Source: Jeotgalibacillus soli (GTDB taxonomy: Bacteria > Bacillota > Bacilli > Bacillales > Jeotgalibacillaceae). From it: a DNA stretch of 64,000 nucleotides. Where the stretch lies: assembly GCF_000829435.1 (NCBI RefSeq), contig NZ_JXRP01000009.1, positions 620,001 to 684,000 on the forward strand. Reading direction: 5' to 3'. The stretch's first letter is position 1. Every line of letters begins with the position of its first letter. A model generated the notes under the pieces. It made no database searches. It was not told the DNA's origin and saw only the letters and a list, made by a program, of their open reading frames with translations. Position numbers and translations under genes: made by a program. This document shows, in pieces, positions 44,266 to 53,647 of this stretch.

Positions 44266-45534
44266 ATGTTGATTAAAAAGGGTGGTTTTTTGCTTTTATT
44301 GCTGTTGCTGGTAATGTCATTGGCTGCTTGCAGTGATGAAGAAGGAGAAGGTGCTGCTGAGGATGGGGAATTTGGCGGTGAACTGACGGTTTGGGTGCAT
44401 CCTTATGTTGCATCAGATTTAAAGGCGGATCAGGAGAAGGTTTTTGCTGATATGGCTGCATCTTTTAACGAGCAGTATCCGGGTGTCGAAGTGAATTTTG
44501 AAGAAATTCCTTGGGCAAACCGTGAGCAGAAGCTATTGACGGCTTTAGCGGCAAATCAGGGACCAGATGTATTTTATTTGATACCAGATATGATGGCTCA
44601 ATTCGCTGAAACGGGCGTTCTTGAACCAATTACAGATTATATAGGGGATGACTGGGGCCAAGATGATTACGCTGACACTACACTTGAAGCGGTCACGTAT
44701 CAAGGTGATCTTTACGGACTTCCGATCTTAAGAGAAGTAACAACTCAAATCTACAACAAAAATATTCTTGAAGAAGTCGGCGGCGATCCTGAAAATCCGC
44801 CAACAACATGGGAAGAGTTTAATGCGCTGGCTGAAAAAGCAGTAGATGCAGGCTATTATGGGCGCTCCTTTGAAGGGGCAAATACACCGAATGCTACGAT
44901 CTATCCATTAATCTGGCAAGCAGGAGGCGACATTTTATCTGAAGACGGTGAAGTGCTGATCAACAGTGAAAAATTCGTCAAAGCTTTTGAACTCGTTAAT
45001 GAATGGTATAAAAATGGCGTGATTCCTCCAGACTCAATTAACACACTTAGCCACTTTGAAGCGTTCCTTGAAGGCAATATATTTTCTGTGTTTGGTACAG
45101 GGCTGACTTTTAGTTCGATGGAAGATCGCGGGTTCACTGACTATGTTGTGGGACCGCCGCTTATGGAAGAAGAGCAGGCTACATTTGGTACAACCGGGAT
45201 GTTCGTTGTTGCTTCAAATTCCGACAATAAAGAAGCAGCTTCCCTATTAGTAAAAGAAATGACAAATGAAGAGCATACAAAAGCGTTTAATACATTAACG
45301 AAGTATATTCCGCCGCGTGCGTCTGGTGCATCAATCTTTGAAGGAAATGCAGATATGATGCAGCTGACAGAATATTTGGATGTGACAAAACCAGGCGTTA
45401 TGCATCCTGTAGCACGTAACATTATTCCGTTGGTGCAGGCTGAGATGCAGGCCATGATGGAAGGGACAAAGACACCGCAAGAAGCGGCGGATGCTGCAGC
45501 TGCTGCCATCCAGTCTGAAATAGATAGAATGTAA
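44266..45534 (+). CDS. Sugar ABC transporter substrate-binding lipoprotein (importer 2)
   Basis: The 422-residue lipoprotein has a signal ending LAAC (Cys 22) and an acidic linker. Its solute-binding fold has ELTVWVHPYVASDLKADQEK, NEQYPGVEVNFEEIPW, DVFYLIPDMMAQFAETG, LPILREVTTQIYNKNILEE and TTGMFVVASNSDN. It is clearly different from the 40927 protein, so the two importers probably bring in different ligands or sizes of one polymer. The ATG has AAAGGGGAG upstream. Two hairpins lie between it and its permease gene. Confidence 0.9.
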   Translation: MLIKKGGFLLLLLLLVMSLAACSDEEGEGAAEDGEFGGELTVWVHPYVASDLKADQEKVFADMAASFNEQYPGVEVNFEEIPWANREQKLLTALAANQGPDVFYLIPDMMAQFAETGVLEPITDYIGDDWGQDDYADTTLEAVTYQGDLYGLPILREVTTQIYNKNILEEVGGDPENPPTTWEEFNALAEKAVDAGYYGRSFEGANTPNATIYPLIWQAGGDILSEDGEVLINSEKFVKAFELVNEWYKNGVIPPDSINTLSHFEAFLEGNIFSVFGTGLTFSSMEDRGFTDYVVGPPLMEEEQATFGTTGMFVVASNSDNKEAASLLVKEMTNEEHTKAFNTLTKYIPPRASGASIFEGNADMMQLTEYLDVTKPGVMHPVARNIIPLVQAEMQAMMEGTKTPQEAADAAAAAIQSEIDRM

Positions 45535-45537
45535 TGC

Positions 45538-45629
45538 CTGACTGCAGGGAAGATTTTTCCTGCAGGTCGGAAATGGACCGATCCTGTGGAAGGGAATAGA
45601 CATCATCTTTTCCGCTGGACCGGTTTTTT
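45538..45629 (+). terminator. Paired hairpins between importer-2 binding protein and permease genes
   Basis: The first hairpin pairs CTGACTGCAGGGAA (45538-45551) with TTCCTGCAGGTCGG (45557-45570). The second pairs ACCGATCCTGTGGAA (45577-45591) with TTCCGCTGGACCGGT (45610-45624), most positions matching, and ends in six T. This resembles an attenuating terminator that sets the ratio of binding protein to permease. Confidence 0.65.
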
Positions 45630-45666
45630 CCTAAAAAGCAGCATAGATCACCCGGGGGTGAATAAG

Positions 45667-46608
45667 ATGGAAGCTCGTTCAATACAATCGGGTAAGCAAG
45701 CGATTCCCGAAATTTCGCGTAAAGATAGACTAAAGCGTCATTGGCAAAAGTACGCGTTGATTTACATATTTCTCGTTCCAATATTAATTCACTTTGCGAT
45801 TTTTCAGCTCTTTCCCATTGCTTTTAGCTTGTATATTACATTTATGAAATGGCCGGTTATCGGGACACCGGAGTTTATTGCGCTTGATAACTGGAAAGCA
45901 TTTTTTTCTGATGAGCTCGCTTGGAAAGCGGTTTGGAATACCGTGCTTTTCTCTCTTTATTACATTGTTCCAACGATGGCGCTTGGCTTGATTTTGGCGC
46001 TGTTGATTAATACGGAAAAGAAGGGAACAGGTTTTTTCAAGGCTGTGTTCTTTTTGCCGGTTGTGACGTCCTTTGTTATCATTTCAGGCATTTGGGCGTG
46101 GCTCTTTAGAGGGACGGAAGAGGGAATGATCAATCGTGTGTTATCCGTGTTTGGTGCGGAGCCACAGCTTTTTCTTTCAAATTCAAGCCAAGCGCTCATT
46201 GTTCTGGCTGGACTAAGTATATTTAAGGTTTGTGGGAGTACGATGATTTATTATTATGCTGGACTGAAGTCGATTCCGCATGAATTTTATGAAGCAGCTA
46301 AAATCGATGGTGCAAACGGCTGGCACATGTTTTGGCGTGTGACTTTTCCTTTGCTGCTGCCTATACATTTTTATGTGGCGGTTATTACCACCATCGGTTC
46401 CTTTCAAATTTTCGATTCGGCTTATCTTCTCACTCAAGGGGGCCCTAATCATTCCACAACGACGCTTGTGTATTACTTGTACCGAGAAGGGTTTACGAAT
46501 CTGCGGTTAGGCTACGCCAGTGTACTTGCTTATATTCTATTTTTCATCATTTTTGCGATATCGATTATTCAGAGAAAATATTTTGGAAAAGAAGTCAGCT
46601 ATAAATAG
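45667..46608 (+). CDS. Sugar ABC transporter permease, MalF type (importer 2)
   Basis: ATG 45667, with GGGGGTGA upstream, gives 313 residues. The longer frame from 45586 would start inside the terminator hairpin. It has a roughly 35-residue cytoplasmic N-terminus, six membrane segments, EFYEAAKIDGANGWHMFW as the EAA loop near residue 215, and LLTQGGPNHSTTTLVYYLY. It pairs with the 46621 permease, whose ATG is 12 bases downstream. Confidence 0.92.
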   Translation: MEARSIQSGKQAIPEISRKDRLKRHWQKYALIYIFLVPILIHFAIFQLFPIAFSLYITFMKWPVIGTPEFIALDNWKAFFSDELAWKAVWNTVLFSLYYIVPTMALGLILALLINTEKKGTGFFKAVFFLPVVTSFVIISGIWAWLFRGTEEGMINRVLSVFGAEPQLFLSNSSQALIVLAGLSIFKVCGSTMIYYYAGLKSIPHEFYEAAKIDGANGWHMFWRVTFPLLLPIHFYVAVITTIGSFQIFDSAYLLTQGGPNHSTTTLVYYLYREGFTNLRLGYASVLAYILFFIIFAISIIQRKYFGKEVSYK

Positions 46609-46620
46609 GGAGGGAAGAGA

Positions 46621-47433
46621 ATGCACGTAAAAGGTAATGTGGTATACATTCCGCTGTTAATACTGGGCTTTCTGTTCCTAAGCCCTTTCCTCATCATGAT
46701 ATCCGGCTCGATTGTGAGCATGATTATGCCTGTCGGCAATCCATTCGGCTGGGTATTAAATGAGAGCCTGACACTATCTAATTTCACGTATATATTAACA
46801 AACTCTGAGTTTCTGCGGTGGATTTTCAATTCTGTTGTGATTACGTTTATACCGGTTTTTTCCCAAATGTTTTTTGCCGCTGTGCTCGGCTATATTTTTG
46901 CCAAAAAGCAATTCCCGTTCCGAGAAGGGATATTTTGGCTCATGATGGCCGTCATTATGCTGCCGAGTCAGCTTCTTATCATCCCGCGTTACATTATGTT
47001 CAGTGAGCTTGGGTGGATTAATACGTATTATCCGCTTATCGTGCCAGAAATCTGGGGTATCCTCGGTGTATTTTTTGTTCGGCAATATATGATGACTCTT
47101 CCAGCAGATCTGGAGGAAGCCGCCCGGATGGATGGGGCAGGTGATTTCACCATCTTTTTTAAAGTTATGCTGCCGCTTGCAAAGCCAGTTATTGCAACGG
47201 TAGGAACATTTGCTTTTATTGCAAACTGGAATGATCTTTTAACGCCGCTTATTTTTACAACAAGCCAGGAGATGTACCCGGTAACGGTTGGTCTGGCGTC
47301 GCTTTTAACTAAGGAAGGAAATTTTGGAGTGGAGATGGCGGGTTCCGTTATATCCTTTATCCCTACGTTTCTGATCTTCTTATTCTTTCAGCGGTATTTT
47401 GTAAAGGGCATTGCTCTAACAGGCATGAAATAA
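46621..47433 (+). CDS. Sugar ABC transporter permease, MalG type (importer 2)
   Basis: The 270-residue protein has six membrane segments. Its EAA loop is DLEEAARMDGAGDFTIFFKV, followed by MLPLAKPVIATVGTFAFIAN and WNDLLTPLIFTTSQEMYPV. GGGAGG precedes the ATG. No ATPase gene follows; the next gene is a regulator, so a shared ATPase is required as for importer 1. Confidence 0.92.
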   Translation: MHVKGNVVYIPLLILGFLFLSPFLIMISGSIVSMIMPVGNPFGWVLNESLTLSNFTYILTNSEFLRWIFNSVVITFIPVFSQMFFAAVLGYIFAKKQFPFREGIFWLMMAVIMLPSQLLIIPRYIMFSELGWINTYYPLIVPEIWGILGVFFVRQYMMTLPADLEEAARMDGAGDFTIFFKVMLPLAKPVIATVGTFAFIANWNDLLTPLIFTTSQEMYPVTVGLASLLTKEGNFGVEMAGSVISFIPTFLIFLFFQRYFVKGIALTGMK

Positions 47434-47466
47434 TAGAAATAGAATGCATGAATTGAGGGATTTGCC

Positions 47467-48885
47467 ATGGTAAAAAAAACATCAAGAGAAGAATTTACAA
47501 AAAAACTGGATAACATGATGGAAAGTATCCGGGATTCAATTATGAAAGGCGAGATTCAGGTTGGCGAATATTTGCCCTCGGAACTCGCACTTGTAGAGGA
47601 GTTTCAGCTAAGTAAAAATTCTGTGCGAAAAGGCTTGGAAATTCTTGTTCAAGAAGGCTTTATCGTAAAGAAATCAAGAGTAGGAAACATCGTTGTGTCG
47701 AATCGTCCGTTTGATCAGACGATTTTGCGTGTTGGTTACTATCCTACCCTTGGACGTGAAATTCGTTTTCATACATTGGTGAAAAAATTTGAAGAAGCCT
47801 ATCCTTCGATCAAGGTGCAAACCATTGCTCTTTCCTATGAGCATTACCGTCAGAACGTAGGTGATTTTTTCGAAAACGATATGATCGATGCTGTGACAAT
47901 TAACTTAAATGACTTTGATAAATTCAAAGGTATTCAACATTCGTATTTTGAACCGCTGCCAATTGAAGAAGACATTTATTCCTTTGTCACGGCACCTTTT
48001 CAAACAGAGCAAAGCACATATGTTCAACCGCTAACCTTTTCGCCGATTGTACTTTGTTATAATCGGGAGCATTTTGATAAAGCTGACATTGGCTACCCGG
48101 ACAGCAGCTGGACGTGGGAGAAGCTGCTGCAGCAAGCGGATGGCTTGAAAAAGGCTAATGTGGATCTGCTTGCAGGATTTTATTTTCATCCGCTTTCCGT
48201 CAATCGCTGGCCCATTTTCCTTTTGCAGCAAGGCTTGCGCTTTCAAAGGGAAGAGGGGATGAGAAAAGTTAACGGAGAACAGCGATTAATCAAGGCGGCG
48301 CGTTTATTAAGAAAGCTTTTTGATGAGCAGGATTTGATGCAGACGTTTCTTTCGGATAGTGACCGTGACGCAGAGGCGTTATTTTTAGAAGGGCGGCTGT
48401 CGATGGTGATGACGTCTTATTTTAGTCTGAATGAGATGGCTAAATCTGATATTCCTTTTGATCTGGCTCCTTTACCTTATGCGGAAGAAGCTAAAACCCT
48501 CCTTCTATCGATTGGTCTAGCAGTGAATGCTCAATCTTCAAGAAAGCAGGCTGCTGAGTGCTTTGTTCGGTATATGACTGGTGAAGAGGCTCAAGAAATT
48601 ATCCGACGTGAAACGCTCAGTATTCCTGCCAGAAAGTCAGTAGCTGAAATAACTGGCAATGAGAAGATCGTTAAGCCATCCAGATATTATTTATATCGAG
48701 AAACAGTTCCGACGTTTAGTCCTTTTTCAGCCCTTGGACTTTCCCAAGCGGACGTTGAGATTTTAAGAAAAGAGCTTCGTTATTATTTTTCAGGAATGAT
48801 GAGTGAAGAAATGCTTGGAAAAAGAGCAGCACGTTTATTAGAAGAAAGAGTGCAAGGTGCACAAATGAATATGAACCAATCTTGA
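47467..48885 (+). CDS. GntR-type regulator fused to a sugar-binding-protein domain
   Basis: Residues about 15-80 form a GntR winged helix (GEYLPSELALVEEFQLSKNS, then VRKGLEILVQEGFI). Residues about 85-460 form a cytoplasmic family-1 solute-binding domain without signal peptide (ILRVGYYPTLGREIRFHTLV, FEEAYPSIKVQTIALSYEHY, PIVLCYNREHFD, SSWTWEKLLQQADGLKK, MVMTSYFSLNEMAKSD). The effector domain is thus a captured transporter subunit rather than UTRA or FCD. It probably senses the imported saccharide and controls the importer or the catabolic genes downstream. The ATG lies 33 bases after the permease stop. Confidence 0.86.
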   Translation: MVKKTSREEFTKKLDNMMESIRDSIMKGEIQVGEYLPSELALVEEFQLSKNSVRKGLEILVQEGFIVKKSRVGNIVVSNRPFDQTILRVGYYPTLGREIRFHTLVKKFEEAYPSIKVQTIALSYEHYRQNVGDFFENDMIDAVTINLNDFDKFKGIQHSYFEPLPIEEDIYSFVTAPFQTEQSTYVQPLTFSPIVLCYNREHFDKADIGYPDSSWTWEKLLQQADGLKKANVDLLAGFYFHPLSVNRWPIFLLQQGLRFQREEGMRKVNGEQRLIKAARLLRKLFDEQDLMQTFLSDSDRDAEALFLEGRLSMVMTSYFSLNEMAKSDIPFDLAPLPYAEEAKTLLLSIGLAVNAQSSRKQAAECFVRYMTGEEAQEIIRRETLSIPARKSVAEITGNEKIVKPSRYYLYRETVPTFSPFSALGLSQADVEILRKELRYYFSGMMSEEMLGKRAARLLEERVQGAQMNMNQS

Positions 48886-48908
48886 CTTAGAAGGGAGGGA
48901 TGCATGGC

Positions 48909-49946
48909 ATGATGAAAAAGATCGTCGCTCAAAACGAGAAAATTTTATTAATAGATGAGTCAATACCTGCTGTGAAAAAGGGGTATGTCCTGGTTCGAAC
49001 TTCTTACTCTGTGATCAGTCCGGGTACAGAGCTCTCCATGCTGTCAATTAGCGAGGAGAAAACCATTCCGCTCGGCTACAGTGCATCAGGAATGGTGGTA
49101 GAGGCGGGAGAGGGATGCTCACGTTTTGAGATCGGACAGCTGGTTGCGTGTTACGGTGCACCCTATGTTGCCCATTCAGAATACTTGCTTGTACCCCAAA
49201 CGCTATGCATACCGGTCCCTGATGAAATCCTTCCGGAAGAAGCTGCTTTTGTCGGATTGGGAACGATTGCGATCCATGCGCTCAGACAGGCGGATCTTCG
49301 TTTTGGCGAATCAGTGGTGGTGGCTGGACTTGGTATATTGGGACAGCTGATAGCCCAAATAGCAGCAGCTGCAGCATATCCTGTCTACCCGTTGGAGGTA
49401 GACGAAAACCGAGCGAAACAGTTTTCTGCTATGACAGGGAAAGAGGTTTATACAAATAGTAAAAAGCTAAACGAAGCGATCGCAAAACGAACGGGTGGTC
49501 GTGGCGTTGATGCAGTTCTTTTGTGCATGGGCGGCAAACGTTCAGAAATCACAAAAAATAGCCTGGAATGGGTGCGTGACAAAGGAAAAATTGTGGTCGT
49601 TGGTGATATTGAGCCTTCATTTCCGCGGAATTTGATGTTTGGAAAAGAGGCAGAAATCTATATTTCACGTGCTGGAGGTCCTGGGCGCTATGATCCCATT
49701 TATGAAAGAGAAGCAATCGACTATCCGTATGGATTTGTTCGGTGGACGGAAGGACGAAATATGGAAGAGTTTATCAGGCTGCTGATGGAAAAGAGAGTGA
49801 CAGTTGCTCCTTATATTAAAGAAATAAAATTGTTTTCACAGGCTCAGCTTGCATATGAGACTCTTTTGCACGATACCAACTCCGAGAATTTACTTACCTC
49901 TGTTTTTCAATATGATGAAGGTGGAAAAATTCCTGATGTCATCTAA
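48909..49946 (+). CDS. Zinc-type alcohol dehydrogenase family protein (MDR), first half of a split bi-domain-like pair
   Basis: The ATG at 48909, with GGGAGG about 10 bases upstream, gives 345 residues. VISPGTELSMLS replaces the usual catalytic-zinc Cys region, and no Cys4 structural-zinc loop is present. VVVAGLGILGQLIAQIAAAA is the NAD(P) loop near residue 140, and GGRGVDAVLLCMGG follows. The PGTE form is typical of the first domain of 'bi-domain oxidoreductases', in which an MDR domain is fused to Gfo/Idh. Here the Gfo/Idh protein is the next gene, overlapping by 11 bases. A sugar alcohol or keto-sugar substrate is likely. Confidence 0.85.
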   Translation: MMKKIVAQNEKILLIDESIPAVKKGYVLVRTSYSVISPGTELSMLSISEEKTIPLGYSASGMVVEAGEGCSRFEIGQLVACYGAPYVAHSEYLLVPQTLCIPVPDEILPEEAAFVGLGTIAIHALRQADLRFGESVVVAGLGILGQLIAQIAAAAAYPVYPLEVDENRAKQFSAMTGKEVYTNSKKLNEAIAKRTGGRGVDAVLLCMGGKRSEITKNSLEWVRDKGKIVVVGDIEPSFPRNLMFGKEAEIYISRAGGPGRYDPIYEREAIDYPYGFVRWTEGRNMEEFIRLLMEKRVTVAPYIKEIKLFSQAQLAYETLLHDTNSENLLTSVFQYDEGGKIPDVI

Positions 49947-50985
49947 TAAACAGATAACTGTTGGGATTATTGGAGCTGGTGCAGTTGCCGAGCAAGCTCA
50001 TTTACCAGCTTTTTCGGCTATCTCAGGAGTGGAGGTCACGGCTGCAGCCGATCTTTCGGAGGAACGTATTCGACATGTTAAAACGGCTTGGGGTGTAAAA
50101 AATGTTTATTCTGATCCAATAAAGCTTTTGGATGAAGCAAATGTGGATGCTGTTGCCATTTGTACACCAAATGTCAGTCATATTCCATTGGCAAAAGCTG
50201 CAGCAGAACGCGGCATACACATGCTGATTGAAAAACCAATTGGTACAGTCGTTGAGAATGAACTGCTTGCATTAATCAAACAAAAGAATGTAACGGCAAT
50301 GGTCGGAATGACTCATCGTTTTCGCAACGAATCCGTCATTTTAAAAGAGTGGATGAAGGATGGGGTTATCGGATCGCCCTATTTTGCAAGGGTTCGGGTT
50401 CGAAGACAACGAGGTACGCCTGTAGGCTGGTTTACCAATAGCCGATTGTCAGGGGGCGGGGCTATGATGGACATTGGCGTGCACGCCTTGGATCTTATCT
50501 GGTTTCTTTTGAGCTGTCCTGCTCTTAAGTCTGTGTCAGGTCACGTGATTCAAGGCATTGGTCCCCTTCACACTCGTTTTCAATCTAACTGGACATCACT
50601 TTCCTCTCCTTTAATCAATCCATTTGATACAGAGGATTTTGCAGCTGCAACGATTCGTTTTTCCGAAAAGCTCATTGTGCAGCTGGAAATAGCCTGGTCG
50701 GCAAATGCGGAACAGGATGATTCAATTCAGCTTGAAATCCTGGGTGACAAAGGAGGTATTCGATTAACACCGCTTACTCTTTTCAAGGAAGAAAACGGGC
50801 TGTTTACTGAACATCGTCCTAAAATCGAAAAAAACGATCCATTTGCGGAGGAAATTCACCATTTTATTCATTGTATTCGTTCAAATGAACGACCAATATG
50901 TGATGCAGAACAAGGGATGGACGTACTGCGAATGATTCAAGCAATCTATCACTCTTCAGATGAGCAACGGGAAATCATTATCTAA
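49936..50985 (+). CDS. Gfo/Idh/MocA-family oxidoreductase
   Basis: ATG 49936, with AAGGTGG about 11 bases upstream, overlaps the MDR stop by 11 bases. The 349-residue protein has the NAD loop TVGIIGAGAVAEQAHLPAF, VAICTPNVSHIPLAKAAAER, and the catalytic EKP block GIHMLIEKPIGTV near residue 98. MMDIGVHALDLIWFLL carries the substrate His/Asp. Members oxidise or reduce hydroxyls of sugars and cyclitols. Its tight coupling to the MDR gene suggests they act on the same compound. Confidence 0.9.
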   Translation: MSSNKQITVGIIGAGAVAEQAHLPAFSAISGVEVTAAADLSEERIRHVKTAWGVKNVYSDPIKLLDEANVDAVAICTPNVSHIPLAKAAAERGIHMLIEKPIGTVVENELLALIKQKNVTAMVGMTHRFRNESVILKEWMKDGVIGSPYFARVRVRRQRGTPVGWFTNSRLSGGGAMMDIGVHALDLIWFLLSCPALKSVSGHVIQGIGPLHTRFQSNWTSLSSPLINPFDTEDFAAATIRFSEKLIVQLEIAWSANAEQDDSIQLEILGDKGGIRLTPLTLFKEENGLFTEHRPKIEKNDPFAEEIHHFIHCIRSNERPICDAEQGMDVLRMIQAIYHSSDEQREIII

Positions 50986-51000
50986 TTAGGGGGAAGCGTT

Positions 51001-52071
51001 ATGGAACCGTTAAAAATAGGCATGATCGGATTAGGAAATATTTCTACTTATCATCTTCAGCCGTATATGGCACATCCTCATGTGCGTGTGACGGCATTTT
51101 GTGATTTGAACCAGTCAAGGCTGGAAGAAAAGGGATTAAAGTTTGGCGTTAGCGAGCTATACACGGATTATCGCGAGCTTCTTGAAAAAAGTGATGTAGA
51201 CGCAGTCAGCATCTGTACCTGGAATAATAGCCATGCTGAAATTGCTATTGCTGCATTGGAAGCAGGAAAACATGTGCTTGTTGAAAAGCCTTTGTCCATG
51301 AATGTTGAGGAAGCAGAGGCCATTGAAGAAGCTGTACGGAGAACAGGGAAATTATTGCAGGTTGGATTTGTCAGAAGATATGGCGACAATACAGCAATTT
51401 TAAAAACCTTTCTTGATGCAGGGGATCTTGGTGAAATTTATTATGCAAAAGCCTCCTGCATCCGCAGACTTGGTAATCCTGGGGGATGGTTTGCTGACAA
51501 GTCCCGCTCAGGCGGCGGCCCGCTGATCGATTTAGGCGTTCATATGATCGATGTGTGCTGGTATTTGATGGGCAGACCGAAGCCAGTATCTGTAACGGGA
51601 TCTGTTTATCATCGTCTAGGCAACCGCTCTAATATTAAGAATCTTTCTTTCTATCAAGCTGCTGATTATGATCCTACGATTAATGAGGTAGAGGACCTGG
51701 CGTCTGCCATCATTAAATTTGAGAATGGGGCTTCCCTATTTGTTGATGTGAGCTTCACCCTCCATGCTGTAAAGGATGAGATAAGTGTGAAAATATATGG
51801 AAATAAAGGCGGAGCAGAAATTGAACCCGAGCTTGCGATTGTTTCAGAAAAACATAATACAATTGTCAATGTTTCTCCGCAAATAGACCAGTTAAGCTTT
51901 GATTTTGAAAAAGCATTCTCCAACGAAGTAGCTGCTTTTGTTGCAGCGTGTAGAGGTGAAGGCGAAATTTTAAGTCCGGTGGAGGACGGTGTGACGGTAA
52001 TGAAAATGCTGGAAGCAGTCTATCAATCTGCTGAAAATGGTTCCGAAATACGATTTGATGAAAGAGGGTGA
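51001..52071 (+). CDS. Gfo/Idh/MocA-family oxidoreductase
   Basis: The 356-residue protein has KIGMIGLGNISTYHLQPYM (Rossmann loop), VSICTWNNSHAEIAIAALEA, HVLVEKPLSMNVEEAEAIEE near residue 95, and SGGGPLIDLGVHMIDVCWYL. It is related to but distinct from the 49936 and 56042 proteins; all share the WFxxxxxSGGG motif, which suggests a common substrate class. AGGGGGAAG precedes the ATG. The next gene starts just after its stop. Confidence 0.9.
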   Translation: MEPLKIGMIGLGNISTYHLQPYMAHPHVRVTAFCDLNQSRLEEKGLKFGVSELYTDYRELLEKSDVDAVSICTWNNSHAEIAIAALEAGKHVLVEKPLSMNVEEAEAIEEAVRRTGKLLQVGFVRRYGDNTAILKTFLDAGDLGEIYYAKASCIRRLGNPGGWFADKSRSGGGPLIDLGVHMIDVCWYLMGRPKPVSVTGSVYHRLGNRSNIKNLSFYQAADYDPTINEVEDLASAIIKFENGASLFVDVSFTLHAVKDEISVKIYGNKGGAEIEPELAIVSEKHNTIVNVSPQIDQLSFDFEKAFSNEVAAFVAACRGEGEILSPVEDGVTVMKMLEAVYQSAENGSEIRFDERG

Positions 52072-52075
52072 CGGG

Positions 52076-53647
52076 ATGAAATGGGATGTTGTGATTGCAG
52101 GAGGAGGTCTTGGCGGCTGTGCCGCTGCACTGGCCGCATGTCGTGGCAAGCTTCGCGTCCTTTTAATAGAGGAAACGGATTGGCTTGGAGGGCAGTCCTC
52201 TGCGCAGGGAGTACCGCCTGATGAGCATCCGTGGATCGAGGAGTTTGGTTGTACAGCTTCCTACCGAGAATATCGAGATCGTATTCGAAGCCACTATCTG
52301 AATAAAACTCCGGTGCTTGCTTCAGCTAAATCATCACAATTTAATCCAGGTGAAGCACTTGTAAGCAAGATTTGTCATGAACCGGGAGTTTCGGCGGAGG
52401 TTCTACTTGAAATGCTGAAGCCGCATGTAAATGAAGGACTGCTGACAATCAAACTAAATACACGTATTTTAGCAGGAGAACGCCGTGAAAGAAATGCGGT
52501 TGCACTGGAGCTTATTCATGAAAATAATCAGAGCCGAGTGGAAGCGCCCTATTTTATCGATGCAACTGAAACAGGTGAATTGCTTGCATTACTGGATCTT
52601 CCGTATCGTACAGGAGCCGAAGCAAAAAGTGAAACAGGGGAGCCTCACGCGAGAGAAACAGCTGACCCGTTAGATATTCAGGCCTTTACATATGTTCTTG
52701 CAATGGAGCATCGCCCTGGCGAATCACATGTGATCGAAAAGCCGGAGATGTATGATTACTGGAAATCGTGTAAACCAGATATTTGGCCGGATGCAATGCT
52801 AAGCTTTTATGCTCCGCATCCGCATACAGGCGAAAAGAGGCCGTACAGCTTGTTTGGAGAGGACGGGCATTTTCCATTATGGACCTATAGACGCTGCTAT
52901 TCTGCTACACAGTTTGAACAAGGGGAATCAGGAGATATCTCTTTAATGAACTGGCCACAAAATGACTATTTCTTTGGCAATATTTACGATGTGTCCGAGG
53001 AAGAAAAGGAAAAACATATTTACCGGGCAAAGCAGCTTAGTTTATCTCTTTTATATTGGCTGCAAACAGAGGCTCCGCTTCCAGATGGAGGCATCGGATA
53101 TCCGGGTCTTCGTTTGCGAATGGATGTATTTAATACAGAGGATGGGCTGGCAAAAGCCCCATATATACGGGAATCAAGAAGAATGAATGCGCATGTGACA
53201 GTCAAAGAGCAGGATGTATCACCTTCTTTTCATCCTGAAGGTCTTGGCACCCGTTTTAATGATTCAGTAGGGATTGGCTCATACAGCATCGATCTTCATC
53301 CAAGTATGTCCGGGAATAATTATTTGGATATTCCAGCTCTTCCTTTTCATATTCCGCTCGGTGCATTGATTCCGGTTGATGCCGACAATGTCCTCGGAGC
53401 ATGCAAAAATATCGGCACTACGCATATTACAAATGGCTGCTTCCGCCTTCATCCAGTGGAATGGAATATCGGTGAAGCTGCTGGTGAAGCTGTATCGTAT
53501 GCGCTGCAGCATCATTTACTGGCATCCGCCATTCGTGAGGACGAGGGGCATTTGACTGCTTTTCAACAGCAGCTAACCGATCACGGTGTAGAAATTGATT
53601 GGCCGGATGGATTTAAAGTGACAGCAGAGACGGCTTCTCGTGGATAA
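52076..53647 (+). CDS. FAD-dependent oxidoreductase (FAD_oxidored family)
   Basis: ATG 52076, behind GAGGGTGACGGG, gives 523 residues; a frame starting 13 codons earlier overlaps the previous gene. The N-terminal dinucleotide loop is WDVVIAGGGLGGCAAALAA, with LIEETDWLGGQSSAQGV after it, YFIDATETGELLALL near residue 160, and a C-terminal HITNGCFRLHPVEWNIGEAA (FAD-contacting). The family occurs in polysaccharide-use loci, with reactions mostly unproven; oxidation or dehydrogenation of a sugar is likely. It overlaps the esterase gene by 8 bases. Confidence 0.86.
   Translation: MKWDVVIAGGGLGGCAAALAACRGKLRVLLIEETDWLGGQSSAQGVPPDEHPWIEEFGCTASYREYRDRIRSHYLNKTPVLASAKSSQFNPGEALVSKICHEPGVSAEVLLEMLKPHVNEGLLTIKLNTRILAGERRERNAVALELIHENNQSRVEAPYFIDATETGELLALLDLPYRTGAEAKSETGEPHARETADPLDIQAFTYVLAMEHRPGESHVIEKPEMYDYWKSCKPDIWPDAMLSFYAPHPHTGEKRPYSLFGEDGHFPLWTYRRCYSATQFEQGESGDISLMNWPQNDYFFGNIYDVSEEEKEKHIYRAKQLSLSLLYWLQTEAPLPDGGIGYPGLRLRMDVFNTEDGLAKAPYIRESRRMNAHVTVKEQDVSPSFHPEGLGTRFNDSVGIGSYSIDLHPSMSGNNYLDIPALPFHIPLGALIPVDADNVLGACKNIGTTHITNGCFRLHPVEWNIGEAAGEAVSYALQHHLLASAIREDEGHLTAFQQQLTDHGVEIDWPDGFKVTAETASRG

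Noticed and set aside
45141..45509. Long minus-strand frame antisense to the importer-2 binding-protein gene
   Set aside because: It mirrors a strong coding gene, has no ribosome site, and its composition (Ala/Ser/Cys-rich) is typical of a shadow frame.
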